From contig NZ_JACYMO010000005.1 in NCBI RefSeq assembly GCF_014838825.1, positions 281,196-323,242 of the forward strand: 42,047 nt of DNA, read 5' to 3'. The DNA is from Erwinia persicina (lineage in GTDB: Bacteria > Pseudomonadota > Gammaproteobacteria > Enterobacterales > Enterobacteriaceae). Numbering within the stretch: the stretch's first letter is position 1; the number at the start of each line of letters is the position of its first letter. The notes under the pieces were generated by a model. The model did not search any database, had not been told where the DNA came from, and worked only from the letters and a program-made list of their open reading frames with translations. Below, one piece after another: positions 19,518 to 27,933 of the stretch. The position numbers and the translations under genes were made by a program.

Positions 19518-20387
19518 TCAGCCGATCTTTTTGCCTTCGATAAGGTTTTTGACCAGCGGCCCCATAATCAGCTCCATGGCCAGCCCCATTTTACCGCCCG
19601 GCACCACCAGGGTTTTAATGTGGGAGATGAACGCCCCCTGTATCATTGACAGTAGATAGGGGAAGTCGATGTCCTCCAACCCCTGGAAGTGGATCACGAC
19701 AAAGCTTTCGTCCAGCGACGGAATGCCTCGTGCCGCAAACGGGTTTGAGGTATCGACCGTCGGCACGCGCTGAAAGTTGATGTGGGTGCGTGAGAACTGC
19801 GGAGTAATAAAATTGATGTAGTCCTCCATGGAACGCACCACCGAGTCCATCACCGCCTCACGGGAATGACCCCGCTCACCGGTATCCCTGACCAGCTTCT
19901 GAATCCACTCCAGATTAACGATAGGTACGACGCCAACCAGCAGGTCGACTTTCTCGGCGACGTTATGCTGTGGCGTCATCACGCCGCCGTGCAGCCCTTC
20001 ATAAAAAAGAACGTCGGTAGGCTCCGGAAGGGGCTGCCAGGGGGTAAACGTACCCGGTACCTGGTTCCACGGCACAGCTTCATCATAGGTGTGCAGGTAT
20101 TTGCGTGACTGCCCTTTTCCACTGCGGCCATATTCGCTGAAGGTCTCTTCCAGCAGGCCAAAGTCATTGGCTTCCGGGCCAAAATAACTGATGTGTTTTC
20201 CCATATCGCGCGCCTTACGGATGGCCATATCCATCTCAGGGCGGGTGAAACGGTGAAAACTGTCCCCTTCGACCTCGGCGGCACGCAGATTAAGCTGCTG
20301 AAAAATCTTTCTGAAGGCCAGGCTGGTGGTAGTGGTTCCCGCCCCGCTGGAGCCGGTGACGGCGATAACCGGATGTTTGGCTGACAT
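19518..20387 (-). CDS. prkB: PrkB, phosphoribulokinase-like protein
   Basis: PrkB is annotated as a phosphoribulokinase homologue in enterobacteria, but these organisms do not run the Calvin cycle, so its substrate is uncertain. The 289-residue product starts MSAKHPVIAVTGSSGAGTTT, where the GSSGAGTTT P-loop is at about 12-20, and has the family segment EGDSFHRFTRPEMDMAIRKA and a DVLFYEGLHGG acidic motif. The ATG at 20387 is preceded by AAGGGAG with 9-base spacing; an upstream TTG (20396) is less likely. The length equals E. coli PrkB. It follows yheT and yheU on the same strand. Confidence 0.93.
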   Translation of the reverse strand: MSAKHPVIAVTGSSGAGTTTTSLAFRKIFQQLNLRAAEVEGDSFHRFTRPEMDMAIRKARDMGKHISYFGPEANDFGLLEETFSEYGRSGKGQSRKYLHTYDEAVPWNQVPGTFTPWQPLPEPTDVLFYEGLHGGVMTPQHNVAEKVDLLVGVVPIVNLEWIQKLVRDTGERGHSREAVMDSVVRSMEDYINFITPQFSRTHINFQRVPTVDTSNPFAARGIPSLDESFVVIHFQGLEDIDFPYLLSMIQGAFISHIKTLVVPGGKMGLAMELIMGPLVKNLIEGKKIG

Positions 20388-20452
20388 GACGTACAACTCC
20401 CTTCGATAGGTCGGACGGACAGATCATTGTTAACATGTTTCGCCCGCTAAAG

Positions 20453-20680
20453 TCATCTCTGCTCGTCGCGAAACTGGCCGCGCGGCATGATGTTGACGGA
20501 TTCATGCAGCTCAGACCACACCAGCACTACGTCGCCGCTGTTCAGCTGACGACGGACATCCTCCACTTTCTGTTGTAGCGAACGTTCCTGTTCACCATAG
20601 TCAGTGCCCTCACGCAGCACAAAAGATTCAATGAGGTTATCAAGCGTTTCGGTATCCAGTTCTTTCCAGGGAATAATCAT
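20453..20680 (-). CDS. yheU: YheU, conserved small protein
   Basis: A 75-residue conserved enterobacterial protein (UPF0270 family) of unknown function. It starts [20 protein letters not shown] and includes [13 protein letters not shown] and [19 protein letters not shown], all very close to E. coli YheU. The start overlaps the yheT stop by one base (TGATG), so it is translationally coupled to yheT. The protein is soluble, acidic and mostly helical by appearance. Confidence 0.93.
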   Translation of the reverse strand: MIIPWKELDTETLDNLIESFVLREGTDYGEQERSLQQKVEDVRRQLNSGDVVLVWSELHESVNIMPRGQFRDEQR

Positions 20681-21696
20681 CAGTTGTCCAGCCAGGGGGT
20701 AAGCCATTGCGGAATACGCTGTTCCAGCCACATCTGTGGCTGACGCAGCGTACCGCCTACAAAACCCACGTGCCCGCCGTACTGCGTGAGCTGATATTCA
20801 ATGCAGGAGGGCAGCAGAGTGGTATCGGGGATCACGTCCGGGGTCATAAACGGATCATCTTTAGCATGGATCACCAGCAACGGTTTGCGTACGCCGGGCA
20901 GCAGTGGCATCGCACTGCAACGACGGTAGTAGTCAGTGGCATCCACAAAGCCGTGTGCGCGGGCGGTGATCGCATCATCAAAATCACGGAGCAGGCGCAG
21001 CGCTTTAAGCTGTGCCAGATCGACAGGGAGGGTACCAGGCCAGGCAATGAGTTTGCGCGCGGCATTCTGCTTCAGCAGGCCCAGCAGGTAACGCTGATAA
21101 ATGCGCGAAAAGCCCTGCTCCAGGCGTTGACTACAGGGTTCCAGCATCAGCGGGGCGGAAACCACCACACCCGCGTCCAGCAGGCATGCCTCGCCCTGCT
21201 TACCCATCAGGCAGGCGAGCATATTGCCGCCCAGTGAAATGCCGACCGCTGCCGTCGGGACGGTGCCCCATTCGTCCCTCAGCCACTGCAGGAAGTAGCT
21301 GGCATCCTCCGTTTCACCGGAGTGGTAAATGCGGTTCAGCCGGTTAGGCACGCCGCTGCAGCCACGAAAATGCATTACAACGCCCAGCCAGCCACGCGCT
21401 TTCCATGCCTGTAGCAACCCATGGGCATACGGGCTGTGAAAACTCCCTTCCAGGCCATGGAACAGCACCACGCGCGGTTTATCGCGGGCACCTGCCGGGT
21501 CTTCGCTCCACGCCAGATCAACGAAGTCGCTGTCGGGCAGAGTCAGGCGCTGCCAGTGCGGACGTAGCGTAATACGGCGGCGTACCAGACGCGGCAGAAG
21601 GGTTTGCAGATGCGGATTGCTGCCCCCGGCGAGCGGACGAAAAATGTCATGGTTCAGGTGATTAAAATTCATGTGCTCAGAGCTTGTAGGATCCAT
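20680..21696 (-). CDS. yheT: YheT, alpha/beta hydrolase
   Basis: YheT is a predicted alpha/beta-hydrolase (AB-hydrolase 4 family) of unknown substrate. The 338-residue product has the oxyanion FHGLEGS near residue 75, an MHFRGCSG motif, the nucleophile elbow in GISLGGN (Ser in GXSXGG), an HAKDDPFM acid region and a QYGGHVGF catalytic His. These match E. coli YheT. The ATG at 21696 is the first in frame. It leads the yheT-yheU-prkB run on the minus strand. In E. coli, its upstream neighbour is yheS. Here a 7.7-kb accessory block lies between them. Confidence 0.92.
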   Translation of the reverse strand: MDPTSSEHMNFNHLNHDIFRPLAGGSNPHLQTLLPRLVRRRITLRPHWQRLTLPDSDFVDLAWSEDPAGARDKPRVVLFHGLEGSFHSPYAHGLLQAWKARGWLGVVMHFRGCSGVPNRLNRIYHSGETEDASYFLQWLRDEWGTVPTAAVGISLGGNMLACLMGKQGEACLLDAGVVVSAPLMLEPCSQRLEQGFSRIYQRYLLGLLKQNAARKLIAWPGTLPVDLAQLKALRLLRDFDDAITARAHGFVDATDYYRRCSAMPLLPGVRKPLLVIHAKDDPFMTPDVIPDTTLLPSCIEYQLTQYGGHVGFVGGTLRQPQMWLEQRIPQWLTPWLDN

Positions 21697-21755
21697 GGCT
21701 CACTGTTAGCTTCGTCGGGTTGTTTATTTTTCAGGGGGCGAGGAGCACCCGTTCT

Positions 21756-22358
21756 ATGGAACTGAGTCTGTTTTTGTCTATGTTAGGTTTTCTCTGGGTC
21801 GCTGCCATCACGCCAGGCCCTAATAATATGTTACTCACCGCCTCCGGTGCTAATTTTGGTTTTCTGCGCTCTCTGATGTTGCTGATTGGCATTATGATCG
21901 GCATGCAGGTGATGTTGCTGATGGTGGCCTTTGGCGTGGGCGGCTTAATCCTGCTTTACCCGTCTCTTCACCTGTTCCTGAAAATTGCCGGCAGTGCTTA
22001 TCTGCTGTGGCTGGCATGGAAGATTGGCAGCGCCGAGTATGAAAAACTGGAAACCAGCAGTGCGCCTGCCGCGCCAATGCCGTTCTGGCAGGGGGGACTG
22101 CTGCAGCTGATCAACCCGAAAGCCTGGCTGATGGCGCTCGGCGCGGTGGCCAGCTTCAGTCTGGCGGGCGAAGCGTATCAGGCTTCTGTGATCGCCATCA
22201 GTTTCGGTATGGCGCTGGTCAACCTGGTGTCCGGGCTGATCTGGTTAGGTTTCGGCACGCTGATTGGCCGTATCCTGCGCAGCCGGCGTGCCTGGACCCT
22301 TTTTAACGTGTTTATGGGGCTGCTGACGGCGGCGTGCGTGCTGCTGATCTGGCACTGA
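21756..22358 (+). CDS. LysE/RhtB-family exporter
   Basis: A 200-residue inner-membrane protein with about five to six hydrophobic helices. The family signature TPGPNNMLL falls at about 20-28, and the second conserved segment LQLINPKAWLMALGAVASF follows the central loop. LysE/RhtB proteins export amino acids or related metabolites. The substrate here is unknown; EamB/YfiK-type cysteine and O-acetylserine exporters look the most similar by eye. The ATG at 21756, with AGGAG upstream at 21741-21745, gives the family start MELSLFLSMLGF. The gene is divergent from yheT and stands just upstream of the taurine operon. Confidence 0.88.
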   Translation: MELSLFLSMLGFLWVAAITPGPNNMLLTASGANFGFLRSLMLLIGIMIGMQVMLLMVAFGVGGLILLYPSLHLFLKIAGSAYLLWLAWKIGSAEYEKLETSSAPAAPMPFWQGGLLQLINPKAWLMALGAVASFSLAGEAYQASVIAISFGMALVNLVSGLIWLGFGTLIGRILRSRRAWTLFNVFMGLLTAACVLLIWH

Positions 22359-22361
22359 CCC

Positions 22362-22385
22362 TGGGATATTCCCACACATTTTTTA
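22362..22385 (+). terminator. Weak terminator after the LysE-family gene
   Basis: TGGGA at 22362-22366 pairs with TCCCA at 22370-22374 around a TAT loop, and a run of six T follows at 22379-22384 after four bases. It lies four bases after the stop codon. Confidence 0.4.
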
Positions 22386-22635
22386 TCGCTAAACCGCCGG
22401 CGGCAGGTCTGAGGCCAGTCTGAGCACGCCGGACCGACAAAAGACCTCTCCCTGCTGGACTCATACCCGCTAACATCGCGCCCGCTGTGAATAAACCCAC
22501 TTTTCAGCTAACCAATCCACAATTCTTTCTAAGCAATTTTTGATATAAAAAATAATTTTTAATTACTTTATTACAATGCTCGCGCCCGGTTACAAAGGAG
22601 GTGTTCACCCATAATAATTATCTCTGGAGCAGGCT

Positions 22636-23613
22636 ATGGCGGGTAGATTCACACTTTCAATTCTGGCAGCGGCATTGTCACTGGCAGCACTCAACGTTCA
22701 GGCGGTAGAGGTGACCGTCGCTTATCAGACCTCAGCCGAGCCAGCGAAAGTGGCCCAGGCCGACGAGACCTTTGCCAAAGCGAGCGGGGCGAAAGTGGAC
22801 TGGCGTAAATTTGACAGCGGTTCCAGCGTCATTCGGGCACTGGCGTCGGGTGATGTGCAGATCGGCAACATCGGTTCCAGTCCGCTGGCCGTTGCCGCCA
22901 GTCAGCAGCTGCCGATCGAAGTATTTCTGCTGGCTTCTCAGCTTGGTAACTCCGAAGCACTGGTGGTGAAAAAAGAGATTAAAGACCCGAAGGATCTGAT
23001 CGGGAAGCGTATCGCTGTGCCGTTTATTTCCACCACCCATTACAGCCTGCTGGCATCACTGAAACACTGGGGTATCAAGCCCGGTCAGGTGCAGATTATT
23101 AATCTGCAGCCCCCGGCGATTCTGGCCGCCTGGCAACGCGGGGATATTGATGGTGCCTACGTCTGGGCCCCGGCGGTTAATCAACTGGAGAAAGACGGTA
23201 AGGTACTGACGGATTCTGCTCAGGTGGCAAAGTGGGGCTCGCCAACGCTGGATGTCTGGGTGGTACGGAAAGACTTTGCCCGGCAGCATCCGGAAGTGGT
23301 AACCGCCTTTGCCCGCAGCGCGCTGGAGGCACAGAAAGCCTATCTTGATAACCCGCAGCAGTGGCTGAAACAGGAAGATAACCTCAGCAAGCTGTCGCGC
23401 TTCAGCGGGGTACCGGTTGCCGATGTGCCGGGACTGGTGGAAGGCAATACCTATCTGTCGGCAAAACAGCAGGTCGCCCAGCTTAACGGCCCGGTTAATA
23501 AGGCGATTGTGGATACGGCGCAATTCCTGAAAGAGCAGGGCAAAGTGCCGTCGGTTGCGACGGACTACAGCAGCTACGTGACCGACCGTTTTGTCAAATC
23601 GCTCGCTCAATAA
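22636..23613 (+). CDS. tauA: Taurine ABC transporter substrate-binding protein
   Basis: TauA is the periplasmic taurine-binding protein that feeds TauBC. The 325-residue product has a signal peptide of about 22 residues (ending VQA-VEV) and the family segments [30 protein letters not shown] (about 54-84) and [16 protein letters not shown]. It is closely similar to E. coli TauA. GGAG at 22626-22629 serves the ATG. The upstream 277 bases are very AT-rich near 22530-22575, with TACAAT at 22572-22577 as a possible -10 but no good -35. This fits activator-dependent expression during sulfate limitation (Cbl/CysB in E. coli), though no activator site was identified directly. It is the first gene of tauABCD. 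Confidence 0.95.
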   Translation: MAGRFTLSILAAALSLAALNVQAVEVTVAYQTSAEPAKVAQADETFAKASGAKVDWRKFDSGSSVIRALASGDVQIGNIGSSPLAVAASQQLPIEVFLLASQLGNSEALVVKKEIKDPKDLIGKRIAVPFISTTHYSLLASLKHWGIKPGQVQIINLQPPAILAAWQRGDIDGAYVWAPAVNQLEKDGKVLTDSAQVAKWGSPTLDVWVVRKDFARQHPEVVTAFARSALEAQKAYLDNPQQWLKQEDNLSKLSRFSGVPVADVPGLVEGNTYLSAKQQVAQLNGPVNKAIVDTAQFLKEQGKVPSVATDYSSYVTDRFVKSLAQ

Positions 23614-23627
23614 CCGGAGTCGCCATC

Positions 23628-24395
23628 ATGCTGTCAGTCTCTCATCTTCGCGCCAGCTATGCAGGACAGCCGGCCTTACAGGATATCAACCTGTCGATCG
23701 GCAACGGAGAGCTGGTGGTGGTTCTGGGGCCGTCAGGCTGTGGCAAGACGACGCTGCTGAACCTGATTGCCGGGTTTATTGCGGCGGATAGCGGCAGCAT
23801 CACGCTGGACGGGCAGCCGGTAACCGGGCCGGGAGCTGACCGCGGCGTGGTATTTCAGCATGAAGGGCTACTGCCGTGGCGCAATGTACTGGATAACGTG
23901 GCCTTTGGACTGCAGCTGGCGGGGATCGAAAAAGATGCCCGCCGCAGGGTGGCCGGGCAGATGCTGAAAAAAGTCGGGCTGGAGGGCGCGGAGAAGCGTT
24001 ATATCTGGCAGCTGTCCGGCGGGATGCGCCAGCGGGTAGGGATTGCCCGTGCGCTGGCCGCCGATCCACGTCTGCTGCTGCTGGACGAGCCTTTTGGTGC
24101 GCTTGATGCGTTCACCCGGGAGCAGATGCAGGAGCTGCTGCTGACCTTATGGCGGGACAGCGGCAAGCAGATCCTGTTGATTACCCACGATATCGAAGAG
24201 GCGGTCTTTCTCGCCAGCGAGCTGATCCTGCTGTCGCCGGGGCCGGGGCGCATTGTGGAACGGCTGTCACTCGACTTTGGCCGCCGTTACGCAGAGGGCG
24301 AAGCCTGTCGGGCCATCAAGTCCGATCCAGCTTTTATTGAGCGCCGTGAATACGTGCTGGGTCGTGTCTTTCAGCAGCGCGAGGTATTTGCATGA
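23628..24395 (+). CDS. tauB: Taurine ABC transporter ATP-binding protein
   Basis: TauB is the ATPase that powers taurine import. The 255-residue product has Walker [10 protein letters not shown] (about 36-44), a Q-loop FQHEGLLPW, the signature LSGGMRQR (about 131-138), Walker [13 protein letters not shown] and the H-loop Ile-Thr-His-Asp. It begins 14 bases after tauA, preceded by an AACCGGAGT site, and its stop overlaps the tauC start (ATGA). Length and sequence match the nitrate/sulfonate/taurine ABC subfamily. Everything needed for ATP hydrolysis is present. Confidence 0.95.
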   Translation: MLSVSHLRASYAGQPALQDINLSIGNGELVVVLGPSGCGKTTLLNLIAGFIAADSGSITLDGQPVTGPGADRGVVFQHEGLLPWRNVLDNVAFGLQLAGIEKDARRRVAGQMLKKVGLEGAEKRYIWQLSGGMRQRVGIARALAADPRLLLLDEPFGALDAFTREQMQELLLTLWRDSGKQILLITHDIEEAVFLASELILLSPGPGRIVERLSLDFGRRYAEGEACRAIKSDPAFIERREYVLGRVFQQREVFA

Positions 24396-25219
24396 GCTCA
24401 CTGATTAGTGAAAAAAGCCCGGTCCGCCGCCCGCGGTTGCGCTGGCCGCTGTCACGCGCGCTGACGCTCAGCGTTGCCACACTGCTGGTACTGCTGACGA
24501 TATGGTGGGCTGTGACCGCTTTACACCTGATTGCGCCGCTGTTTCTGCCGCCGCCGCAGCAGGTTTTACACCAGTTGCTGACCATCGCCAGCCCGGCCGG
24601 CTTTATGGATGCCACGCTGTGGCAGCATCTGGGTGCCAGCCTGACACGCATTGTCATTGCGCTGCTGGCCGCCACGCTGGTTGGCGTGCCGGTTGGGATC
24701 CTGATGGGGCTGAATGAGACGATCCGCGGGATACTTGACCCGCTGATTGAGCTGTACCGCCCGGTGCCGCCTCTGGCCTATCTGCCGCTGATGGTGATCT
24801 GGTTTGGCATTGGCGAAACCTCGAAAATTTTACTGATCTACCTGGCGATCTTCGCGCCGATAGCGATGTCGGCCCTGGCCGGTGTGAAAAGCGCGCAGCA
24901 GGTGCGCCTGCGTGCGGCGCGTTCGCTGGGGGCCAGCCGCTGGCAGGTGCTGTGGCATGTGGTGCTACCTGGTGCTTTGCCGGAGATCCTGACCGGTATC
25001 CGCATTGGCCTGGGCGTCGGCTGGTCGACGCTGGTGGCCGCTGAACTGATCGCCGCCACCCGGGGGCTGGGCTTTATGGTGCAGTCCGCCGGGGAGTTTC
25101 TGGCGACCGACGTGGTGCTGGCCGGGATTGCGGTGATTGCCCTGATCGCCTTTGCGCTGGAGCTGGGGCTCCGCGCCCTGCAGCGCCGTCTGACCCCCTG
25201 GCATGGAGTACAACAATGA
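24392..25219 (+). CDS. tauC: Taurine ABC transporter permease
   Basis: TauC is the inner-membrane permease of the taurine importer. The 275-residue product has about six membrane helices and the permease signature in its cytoplasmic loop: [25 protein letters not shown] (about 172-196, the EAA loop that contacts TauB). [22 protein letters not shown] (about 121-142) is typical of the SsuC/TauC family. Start and stop both overlap the neighbouring genes by four bases (ATGA), so tauBCD is tightly coupled. Confidence 0.95.
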   Translation: MSSLISEKSPVRRPRLRWPLSRALTLSVATLLVLLTIWWAVTALHLIAPLFLPPPQQVLHQLLTIASPAGFMDATLWQHLGASLTRIVIALLAATLVGVPVGILMGLNETIRGILDPLIELYRPVPPLAYLPLMVIWFGIGETSKILLIYLAIFAPIAMSALAGVKSAQQVRLRAARSLGASRWQVLWHVVLPGALPEILTGIRIGLGVGWSTLVAAELIAATRGLGFMVQSAGEFLATDVVLAGIAVIALIAFALELGLRALQRRLTPWHGVQQ

Positions 25220-26055
25220 ACGAACGTATTAATATTCAGGCGCTTGGCCCCGCGATCGGTGCGCTTGTCAGTGACATTGACCTGAGCCGCCCGCTGAGTG
25301 ATGCTCAGTTTGAGCAGCTGTATCACGCCCTGATCCGTCATCAGGTCCTGTTTTTGCGCAACCAGCCTCTGACCCCGCTGCAGCACCGTCAGCTGGCGGC
25401 CCGCTTTGGTGACCTGCATATTCATCCGGTTTATCCTCATGCGCCGGACGTGGAAGAGATCATCGTGCTGGATACGCACGACGATAATCCGCCTGATAAC
25501 GATAACTGGCATACTGACGTCACGTTTATTGAAACCCCACCCGCCGGGGCGATCCTCACGGCACAGCGGCTGCCGGAAACCGGCGGTGATACGCTGTGGG
25601 CCAGTGGGGTTGCGGCTTTTCAGGCGTTATCTGAGCCGCTACAAGTGCTGCTTGGTGGTTTACAGGCGGAGCATGATTTTCGTAAAGCGTTCCAGGAATA
25701 TAAATATCGCCACAGTGAGGAGGAGCATCAGCGCTGGCTGCAGGCGGTCGCGAAGCATCCACCGGTATTGCATCCGGTGATCCGCACCCACCCTGTTAGC
25801 GGTAAGAAGGCGCTGTTCGTGAACGAAGGCTTTACTACGCGTATTGTCGGGCTGAAAGAGAAGGAGAGTGAGGCGCTGCTGAACTTCCTGTTCGCGCACA
25901 TCACCAAACCGGATTTCCAGGTGCGCTGGCGCTGGCAGGTGGGTGATGTGGCCATCTGGGATAACCGCGTGACTCAGCATTATGCCAACGCGGATTACCT
26001 TCCTGCCAGGCGGATTATGCACCGCGCCACGATTCTCGGAGATAAACCCTTTTAA
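25216..26055 (+). CDS. tauD: Taurine dioxygenase
   Basis: TauD is the Fe(II)/2-oxoglutarate-dependent dioxygenase that hydroxylates taurine, which then breaks down to sulfite and aminoacetaldehyde, supplying sulfur. The 279-residue product keeps the iron facial triad at His99, Asp101 and His255 (WHTD and QHYANADY), and Arg266 and Arg270 near the C-terminus for 2-oxoglutarate and substrate. These positions coincide with E. coli TauD numbering. It is coupled to tauC and ends the operon. A hairpin follows. Confidence 0.97.
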   Translation: MNERINIQALGPAIGALVSDIDLSRPLSDAQFEQLYHALIRHQVLFLRNQPLTPLQHRQLAARFGDLHIHPVYPHAPDVEEIIVLDTHDDNPPDNDNWHTDVTFIETPPAGAILTAQRLPETGGDTLWASGVAAFQALSEPLQVLLGGLQAEHDFRKAFQEYKYRHSEEEHQRWLQAVAKHPPVLHPVIRTHPVSGKKALFVNEGFTTRIVGLKEKESEALLNFLFAHITKPDFQVRWRWQVGDVAIWDNRVTQHYANADYLPARRIMHRATILGDKPF

Positions 26056-26071
26056 ACTCTCTGTGGCAGAG

Positions 26072-26107
26072 CCCTGCCGACCTGTCTGGCGCCGGTAGGG
26101 TCATTTT
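26072..26107. terminator. Possible terminator between tauD and nrtR
   Basis: CCCTGCCG at 26072-26079 pairs with CGGTAGGG at 26093-26100 (one G-U) and is followed by TCATTTT. It lies 17 bases after tauD, between converging genes. The loop is 13 bases and may fold further. Confidence 0.5.
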
Positions 26108-26119
26108 ACCGAGCGCTGC

Positions 26120-26845
26120 TTAGTGGTCGCTCATCAGGTTGCGCGAGAAATGATGAATATTGACGCCGGGTTTCATGCGGTAAAGTTTAGCCTTACGCGC
26201 GCCGGTCGCTACGCTCTCCCCGGTTTCTTCAAACATCTCTGATGCTTCAAAGCGGCGTATCAGGCTTTTACGCTGAACCGGGCGGTCAAGGATTGTCTCC
26301 GTCACCTCCTGCAGTTGCGTCAGGGTAAATGCGGCGGGCAGGCAGTATACCGGCAGCAGGGAGTAGAGCGTTTTCTGCCGCAGCCGTTTCAGCGCTTCGG
26401 CAATGATCTGCTGGTGGTCAAAAGCAATATCACTGCGCGACGCCAGTCCGGCCAGCGGCTGCCACTGCACGTCGCTGACGTCATCACTTTCCGCCTGACA
26501 GTCCTCGGCGGCGATCAGCGCATACCATGCGGTGGTCAGACTCCAGCCGCGCGGGTCGCGTTCAGGCCCGGAGAACGTCGCCAGCTGTTCAAGCCACGGC
26601 GGATTGACGGTGGTTTTCTCACGCAGCTTACGCAGCGCGGTTGCCCGCGTGGAATCATCTTTCTGCATATCAATAAATCCCCCCGGAAGCCCCCACCAGC
26701 CGCGCTGCGGGTGATTAGCGCGCTGTACCAGCAGCACGCACAGCTGCTCCTGCCATAACGTAAATAGCACGCTGTCGACGGTGACAATCGGGGAGGGATA
26801 GCGTGAGGCGTCGTAGTGCGCCAGATACTCGTGTTCTGATGACAT
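26120..26845 (-). CDS. nrtR: NrtR-type Nudix-related transcriptional regulator of NAD salvage
   Basis: The 241-residue protein has an N-terminal Nudix-fold domain (about 15-150) and a C-terminal winged-helix-like domain (about 160-235). This is the architecture of NrtR, a family of repressors of NAD synthesis genes. The start of the Nudix box, LPGGFIDM, is present at 53-60, but the catalytic part is degenerate. Where active enzymes have REL-x-EE-x-G, this reads RKLREKTTV at 72-80, so two of the acidic residues and the Gly are lost. It is therefore probably a ligand-sensing regulator and not a hydrolase. It is divergent from prs-nadV, and three copies of TGTC-N5-GACA lie between them, one 18 bases from its own start. 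It is the natural candidate to bind them and to control itself. Confidence 0.85.
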   Translation of the reverse strand: MSSEHEYLAHYDASRYPSPIVTVDSVLFTLWQEQLCVLLVQRANHPQRGWWGLPGGFIDMQKDDSTRATALRKLREKTTVNPPWLEQLATFSGPERDPRGWSLTTAWYALIAAEDCQAESDDVSDVQWQPLAGLASRSDIAFDHQQIIAEALKRLRQKTLYSLLPVYCLPAAFTLTQLQEVTETILDRPVQRKSLIRRFEASEMFEETGESVATGARKAKLYRMKPGVNIHHFSRNLMSDH

Positions 26846-26862
26846 GGCATTACCTGCAGGAA

Positions 26863-26877
26863 GTGTCGCTCGGACAC
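26863..26877. promoter_or_regulatory. Putative NrtR operator 1 (nrtR side)
   Basis: GTGTC-GCTCG-GACAC is a perfect palindrome with 5-base arms and a 5-base spacer, 18 bases upstream of the nrtR start codon. It shares the TGTC-N5-GACA core with two other sites in the same intergenic region. Its position suggests autoregulation. Confidence 0.65.
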
Positions 26878-26994
26878 AATAGCAGCCCTGGCGGGGTGAT
26901 TCAATGAAACAGCGGTGAATGATAAATTAATGTTACAATAAATCAACGCGTTATTAACTTTGTTCGCGGCAACGTCAATTTTCGCTTGTTAATT

Positions 26995-27011
26995 ATTGTC
27001 TCTTGGACAAT
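26995..27011. promoter_or_regulatory. Putative NrtR operator 2 (prs-nadV side)
   Basis: ATTGTC-TCTTG-GACAAT is a perfect palindrome with 6-base arms. Its centre (27003) is 23 bases from that of operator 3, about two helical turns. It overlaps the AT-rich segment that most resembles the prs-nadV promoter. Confidence 0.7.
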
Positions 27012-27018
27012 TATATAA

Positions 27019-27033
27019 GTGTCCTTGTGACAT
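27019..27033. promoter_or_regulatory. Putative NrtR operator 3 (prs-nadV side)
   Basis: GTGTC-CTTGT-GACAT carries the same TGTC-N5-GACA core as operators 1 and 2. It lies 24 bases upstream of the prs-like start and just before its ribosome binding site, a position suited to blocking transcription. Confidence 0.65.
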
Positions 27034-27057
27034 TAATCGGGTAAAAAGGGGTCGGTG

Positions 27058-27933
27058 ATGATGAAACTGCAATTAACGCTTGATGGCCAGGATGTATCTC
27101 TGGAAAGCGGACGTTTTCCTGATGGTGCGGTCTGGGGGCGGGTTTCTGCCCCGCTGGATCCCCGGGCTGAAATCCTGACGCTGCGCGCCAGCGCCATGCA
27201 GACGCTGGACGATTTAATGCTGGTGGCGCAGGTGCTGGATGCGGTACGTCAGCGCTGCCTGCTGCGTCAGACCACGCTGGAGCTACCGTGGCTGCCGTAT
27301 GCCCGTCAGGATCGTACGATGCGTGACGGGGACAGCTTTGCCCTCAAGGTCTTTGCCGGTTTCCTTAATCAGCTGCGCTTTGACCAGGTGGTGGTGCTGG
27401 ATCCCCACAGCGATGTGGCCGCCGGGGTGGTTGACCGCCTGATCGCCATTCCCCAGCATCGTTGCCTGGTCCACAGCCGCAGCCTGCGGTCGGCCCTGGA
27501 ACAGGGCATGATGCTGATTGCCCCGGACGCCGGAGCGCTGAAAAAAATCCATTCTCTGGCACAGCAGGTCAGTGCCGAAGAGTACGGTATTCTCGGTAAG
27601 CATCGTGATATTGCCAGCGGCGCACTGAGCGGTTTTGAACTGCTGAAAGGCGACGTGACAGGCCGGGATGTTCTGATTGCTGACGACCTGTGTGATGCCG
27701 GTGGGACTTTTATCGGGTCGGCGACGGTGTTACGGGCGGCCGGTGCGCGATCGGTTAGCCTGTACGTCACGCACGGGCTGTTCAGCAAAGGTGTCGACCA
27801 CCTGCTGAGTCAGGGTATTGACCGCATCTGGACCACCACCTCGCTGGCTGAAGCCAGTCAGGCTTCGGAGCGTGTTGAGCTGATTGATATTGAAACCATT
27901 TACCGCAGTGAAGGAGCAACACATGCAAATTAA
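27058..27933 (+). CDS. Ribose-phosphate diphosphokinase (PRPP synthetase) paralogue of the NAD salvage operon
   Basis: The 291-residue protein is a shortened PRPP synthetase; housekeeping Prs has about 315 residues. It keeps the ATP-site YARQDR (about 81-86), the metal-binding His in LDPHSD (about 114-119), a GKHRDI segment matching the catalytic flexible loop with its Lys and Arg, and the PRPP loop ADDLCDAGGT. It should make PRPP from ribose 5-phosphate and ATP. Its stop overlaps nadV, which consumes PRPP, so it is probably dedicated to nicotinamide salvage. AAGGGG at 27046-27051 supports ATG 27058, with ATG 27061 as an alternative. The allosteric regions of housekeeping Prs look poorly conserved, so it may escape ADP inhibition. 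That last point is inference. Confidence 0.9.
   Translation: MMKLQLTLDGQDVSLESGRFPDGAVWGRVSAPLDPRAEILTLRASAMQTLDDLMLVAQVLDAVRQRCLLRQTTLELPWLPYARQDRTMRDGDSFALKVFAGFLNQLRFDQVVVLDPHSDVAAGVVDRLIAIPQHRCLVHSRSLRSALEQGMMLIAPDAGALKKIHSLAQQVSAEEYGILGKHRDIASGALSGFELLKGDVTGRDVLIADDLCDAGGTFIGSATVLRAAGARSVSLYVTHGLFSKGVDHLLSQGIDRIWTTTSLAEASQASERVELIDIETIYRSEGATHAN

Noticed and set aside
22484..22500. TGTGA-ATAAAC-CCACT as a CRP site before tauA
   Set aside because: Only the left half matches; the right half lacks TCACA, so I do not count it.
22594..22603. AAAGGAGGTG upstream of tauA as a ribosome binding site for a leader peptide
   Set aside because: No ATG follows at a proper distance, and the only nearby GTG frame runs into tauA out of frame without any supported product.
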